Source: Chloroflexota bacterium
GTDB taxonomy: Bacteria > Chloroflexota > Anaerolineae > B4-G1 > DUEL01
Length of the DNA stretch: 8,738 nt
Reading direction: 5' to 3'
Assembly: GCA_017743275.1 (NCBI GenBank)
Contig: JAGHZG010000047.1
Span: 1-8,738 of the forward strand
Positions within the stretch are counted from its first letter, which is position 1. The number at the start of each line of letters is the position of its first letter. Of this stretch, positions 6,055 through 8,738 are shown one piece after another. Made by a program: the position numbers and the translations under genes. The notes under the pieces were generated by a model. That model was not told where the DNA came from, searched no databases, and saw nothing but the letters and a program-made list of their open reading frames with translations.

Positions 6055-6531
6055 ATGGCAACGGAAGAACAGAAAAAGGCAAATCAATTGCGCCTGGCAA
6101 ATCTGACCCTCTTCGGCATTACAGCAGGATTCTGGGAGCTGCTGGGTGACACGGCCCTGGCAATTGGCCCGCAGATTGGTGAGCAAGTTTTGAAAGTGAT
6201 GGAAAAGGAAATGGGCCTGGAAATCGCCGGTGAGAAGCCCGAAGAGGTGTTGACCGAGATCGCGCGGCTCTTCGTGGACGAGTTCGGCTTCGCCAGCAAC
6301 ATTGAAGTGGTCACTGAGGGTAATACCATCACGATGAAGGTCCGCAATTGCCTGAATACGAGCCTGACCGACCGACTGATGGAGGCCGGAGTTGAAAAGC
6401 CCTTCATCTGTCCCATTATGAACTCCGGGTTTGTGGCGATGCGGCGGCTGGGAATCAAAGCACACCCAGACGTTGTTAAGTGGACAGAGGGCAACGGCTC
6501 TATCATTACCTTCAGGCTGACCGGAAGTTAG
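6055..6531 (+). CDS. Small cytosolic protein, weak V4R-like resemblance
   Basis: A 158-residue protein I do not recognise with confidence. It is preceded by AAGGAG (6041-6046), 8 nt before the ATG, and is the last gene of the cluster. It has no signal peptide or membrane segment. Visible features: a charged start (ATEEQKKANQ), a helical region with Gly-rich turns (GPQIGEQVLKVMEKEMGLE), a strand pair (NIEVVTEGNTITMKVRNC), two cysteines (C99, C119) in the stretch RNCLNTSLTDRLM...FICPIMNSGF, and a final strand (SIITFRL). This helix-then-strand order with a CP motif near the end resembles small-molecule-binding V4R or heme-NO-binding-like domains, but this is an impression only. Its place in the roadblock/GTPase cluster suggests a ligand-sensing or accessory part of that system (inference). 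Confidence 0.75.
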   Translation: MATEEQKKANQLRLANLTLFGITAGFWELLGDTALAIGPQIGEQVLKVMEKEMGLEIAGEKPEEVLTEIARLFVDEFGFASNIEVVTEGNTITMKVRNCLNTSLTDRLMEAGVEKPFICPIMNSGFVAMRRLGIKAHPDVVKWTEGNGSIITFRLTGS

Positions 6532-6546
6532 GGAAGAGGACGCAGA

Positions 6547-6590
6547 GGGCAGGGGAGATGACACCTGGCTTCTCCCCTGCCCCTTTGTCC
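6547..6590 (+). terminator. Probable intrinsic terminator of the GTPase cluster
   Basis: GGGCAGGGGAGA (6547-6558) pairs perfectly over 12 bp with TCTCCCCTGCCC (6571-6582) around a 12-nt loop. It is followed by a short pyrimidine tract (CTTTGTCCTT) that is T-rich but interrupted. It begins 15 nt after the last stop codon of the cluster. The stem is very strong; the imperfect T-run leaves room for partial read-through into the amidoligase gene 26 nt beyond. Confidence 0.75.
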
Positions 6591-6615
6591 TTGGGAAGAG
6601 TTGGCTGGAGGCGAA

Positions 6616-7905
6616 ATGAAAGAACACATCCTGCTTCGCCGCCACGATACTCTGACCCCCGAACAGGCTCTGTACTGGAAGGACCTGCTCTACCGCACGG
6701 TCAAGATCGGCACCGAGTTGGAGTTTGCCCTGCCCAAAGGGGTCACGAAAGAGGAATTGATGCCGCGCCTGATCGAGGCCCTGCAACCCACGCAGGACCT
6801 GACACGCCTGGGACGCTACGGCGTGCTGAACGTGGTCAGCGAACACTGTGGGATAGAGATCCAGGTCATCGGCCGGCATCCCTATTACAACGCTTTGCTC
6901 CAGCAATACCGCGACCTTTTTGCCCAACTGCCCGAGGGCATTCGGACTCGTCCTACCTGCGGCCTGCACTACCACGTGCTGGCGGTGGGTCTGGCCGAGC
7001 CGGTGCCGGAGATCATCCTGGCGAATGTCTGGAATCTGACCCGCCGCTACGCACCTCATCTGCGCTTTCTCACCAGCGCCGGCGACCAGATGACCGCCCT
7101 GTGCCGGCGCCGCAACTATACCTCTCATCTGGAGTTGGTCCGGCATACCCCCGGCGTGATGAGCATGGCCCAAATCCAGCAGGCCTTGCGCGAGAGCCGG
7201 ACCGTGCCGGAGCACAACAATTTCCTCAATCTGGAACATATCGTGTTCAACGAGGATGGTTCCATCCGGGTGTTCCATTACGAGAACCGGTTTCCCGATG
7301 CCGACCTCTCTCCGACCTCTATCGTCGCCAAGGCATTCCTGTTCCTGGCAATCCTGCTGAAAGCCGTGGAACTGAGCCAGTATGGGGTGATCCATGTCGG
7401 CAAGATTCATAAGTGGCGGCGAAAGTGCCAGTTGCTGGACTGGTTGAGCAACAACGATGGCAACCTGGCGACCAGTGACACCAGTCGGATCACGCCGGAG
7501 ATCATTGAGGAATTGCGGGTAGGATGCCGGGAATTACTGGAACTGCTCAAGCCGGTCTTTGACCGCTGGGAGCACAATCCTTCGTTTGAAGTGTTGAGCC
7601 TGCTGGCCGAGACCCCCCTTTCGCTGCTGCGGGCCAGCGGACGGTCCTGGGCGGAGATTGAGGCGTTGCTGGCCGAGCGGGCCGCCACACCGACCGGCGC
7701 TCTGGATGCCACCGACCAGCGGTTGATGCGTTACATTGAACTGGCAGAGTTAACTGACCGGCCCACGGTGGAGACCTGGAAGTGGGAGGTCGCCCACGAT
7801 CTGTTTCTGACCCCCCAGGAACTGGACCGACGGTTAGAGCGATTGAACCACCTGCGGGGCCTGCGCTGGGACGAGCAACTGGGCACGATGGTGTTCACGA
7901 GATAA
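6616..7905 (+). CDS. Amidoligase of the glutamine-synthetase fold (COOH-NH2 ligase type)
   Basis: A 429-residue predicted ATP-dependent ligase that joins a carboxylate to an amine or ammonia. Motifs fit the amidoligase_2 family: GTELEF (32-37, the GxExE metal-binding strand), a second acidic strand GIEIQ (79-83), CGLHYHV (115-121, the GxHxH motif), basic RRRNYTS (164-170), and YENRFPD (222-228), matching the E-x-R motif late in the catalytic core. It is longer than many members: a helix-rich C-terminal part from about 300 onward (LLELLKPVFDRW, LDRRLERLNHL) has no function I can name. ATG 6616 is preferred to the in-frame TTG at 6601, because GGAGG (6607-6611) precedes it; the spacing is a little short at 4 nt. 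A class II glutamine amidotransferase follows 43 nt later, as described for several amidoligase gene neighbourhoods (Iyer and colleagues). The substrate is unknown. Confidence 0.82.
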   Translation: MKEHILLRRHDTLTPEQALYWKDLLYRTVKIGTELEFALPKGVTKEELMPRLIEALQPTQDLTRLGRYGVLNVVSEHCGIEIQVIGRHPYYNALLQQYRDLFAQLPEGIRTRPTCGLHYHVLAVGLAEPVPEIILANVWNLTRRYAPHLRFLTSAGDQMTALCRRRNYTSHLELVRHTPGVMSMAQIQQALRESRTVPEHNNFLNLEHIVFNEDGSIRVFHYENRFPDADLSPTSIVAKAFLFLAILLKAVELSQYGVIHVGKIHKWRRKCQLLDWLSNNDGNLATSDTSRITPEIIEELRVGCRELLELLKPVFDRWEHNPSFEVLSLLAETPLSLLRASGRSWAEIEALLAERAATPTGALDATDQRLMRYIELAELTDRPTVETWKWEVAHDLFLTPQELDRRLERLNHLRGLRWDEQLGTMVFTR

Positions 7906-7948
7906 AATCCCCTCTCCCGGGTGAGAAGAGAACCGGAGCGAAGAGAAC

Positions 7949-8738
7949 GTGTGTGGCCTGGCTGGCATTCTGTTACAACCCACCGACCGCCCGGAGGCCG
8001 ACTGGCAAGAGATTCGCCGGTTGTTCACGGCCACCCTGATCGCCAACGAGCAGCGCGGTCGGGACGCGGCCGGCGTGGCCGTGATCCAGCGCGATGGCAC
8101 CTATCATCTGCTGAAACGGCCCGGGCCGGCCTCCGAACTGGTGCAGATGAGGCCCTACCAGGAGGTTCTGGCGGCCGTCAATGCGGACACCACCTGTCTG
8201 CTGGGCCATGCTCGTCTGCCGACCAAGGGCAGCCCACAGAACAATGCCAACAACCACCCATTGCTGGTTGGCCACACGCTGGGTATTCACAATGGCATGA
8301 TCACCAATGATGACGAACTGTTCGCAGCGTGCAGCCTGCCCCGCCAGGCAGAGGTAGATAGCGAGATCCTGTTCCGCCTGCTGGACACCGTGCCCCCGTT
8401 CGCACATGATGGGCGATACCTGATGCAACTGCGGGAGCGATTGACGCCCGTAGAGGGGGTATTCGCCGCCCTGAGTGTGGACCTGCGCCGGCCCACCGGG
8501 CTGGTCGTGCTCAAACAGGACTGCCCTCTCTGTGTCCACTATGAGCCGCGATTACAGGCCCTCTTTTTCTCCTCGCGCTACATCTTCCTGCGCCAGGCAT
8601 TTGGTCACTCGGTGGTTACCGAAGCCCTGGAAAACCAGCGTGCCTTCTACTTTGACGCCGAAAGCCTGGATGAGAGAGGAAATCAGCCGGTCAGCTCTTT
8701 GGAGTTGGCCCCGCCCCGCTCCGGAGTCTGTGACCCCC
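7949..8738 (+). CDS. Class II glutamine amidotransferase, 3' end missing
   Basis: Uses a GTG start (7949), putting the catalytic cysteine at residue 2 (MCGLAGILLQ), as class II amidotransferases require; GGAG at 7935-7938 is a weak ribosome binding site. The frame has no stop to the window edge, so at least 263 residues are encoded and the end is unseen. All expected motifs are present: RGRDAAG (36-42), GHARLPTKGSPQNNANNHPL (86-105) with R89 for glutamine binding, HNG (114-116) for the oxyanion hole, and VDSE (136-139). The enzyme hydrolyses glutamine to release ammonia. It lacks any visible synthase or SIS domain so far, though one could lie beyond the edge. Placed 43 nt after an amidoligase, it most likely supplies ammonia to it, or modifies its product (inference). 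The 43-nt gap holds a CCCGGG-centred short imperfect palindrome of no clear role. Confidence 0.92.
   Translation, partial: MCGLAGILLQPTDRPEADWQEIRRLFTATLIANEQRGRDAAGVAVIQRDGTYHLLKRPGPASELVQMRPYQEVLAAVNADTTCLLGHARLPTKGSPQNNANNHPLLVGHTLGIHNGMITNDDELFAACSLPRQAEVDSEILFRLLDTVPPFAHDGRYLMQLRERLTPVEGVFAALSVDLRRPTGLVVLKQDCPLCVHYEPRLQALFFSSRYIFLRQAFGHSVVTEALENQRAFYFDAESLDERGNQPVSSLELAPPRSGVCDP

Noticed and set aside
6473..6506. TTGTTA or TGGACA with TATCAT as a promoter for the amidoligase gene
   Set aside because: The spacings (22 and 14 nt) are outside the usual 16-18 and the site lies inside the preceding gene, upstream of the terminator.
6028..7410. Long open frame on the minus strand (460 codons)
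   Set aside because: It lies wholly opposite well-supported genes and the terminator hairpin; its product is rich in Gln, Gly and His as expected from antisense of GC-rich coding sequence and shows no recognisable domain.

Overview
The window looks like a piece of a moderately GC-rich bacterial chromosome, most likely from a Chloroflexota-type lineage (for example Anaerolineae). This is inferred from the MglA-type GTPase surrounded by several roadblock proteins, the DUF4388 and short TPR styles, and compact same-strand operons; no rRNA or marker gene confirms it. All recognised genes are on the + strand. I saw no tRNA, rRNA, CRISPR array or transposase.

Region 1 (1-2194) holds a two-component pair: the C-terminal part of a soluble GAF-PAS histidine kinase, cut by the left edge, and an OmpR-type response regulator. 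They are separated by a short gap containing a 47-bp double palindrome.

Region 2 (about 2195-6590) is a tight six-gene cluster with gaps of 5 to 36 nt, possibly driven by an extended -10 promoter near 2230. In order it encodes a receiver-roadblock fusion, an MglA-like Ras-family GTPase, a TPR-roadblock protein, a DUF4388-roadblock protein, a stand-alone roadblock protein, and a small unrecognised protein with a faint V4R-like look. A strong 12-bp hairpin follows the last gene. The layout suggests a signalling switch: kinase, then receiver, then roadblock regulator, then GTPase, with further roadblock proteins as regulators or effectors. The four roadblock proteins form two families. One (receiver- and TPR-linked) shares a C-terminal LDDDFxxLLxxxLD motif; the other (DUF4388-linked and stand-alone) is colinear over 123 residues.

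Region 3 (6616-8738) encodes a glutamine-synthetase-fold amidoligase followed 43 nt later by a class II glutamine amidotransferase that starts with GTG and runs off the right edge. This pair probably forms an amide-bond-forming or amidating unit with an unknown substrate. The hairpin suggests it is transcribed separately from the GTPase cluster, although no obvious promoter lies in the gap.

The points most worth following up are: the direct receiver-roadblock-GTPase link; an internal ribosome binding site and ATG inside the DUF4388-roadblock gene that would yield a second product exactly matching the next gene in length and motif position; the shared acidic tail motif; and the amidoligase/amidotransferase pair.
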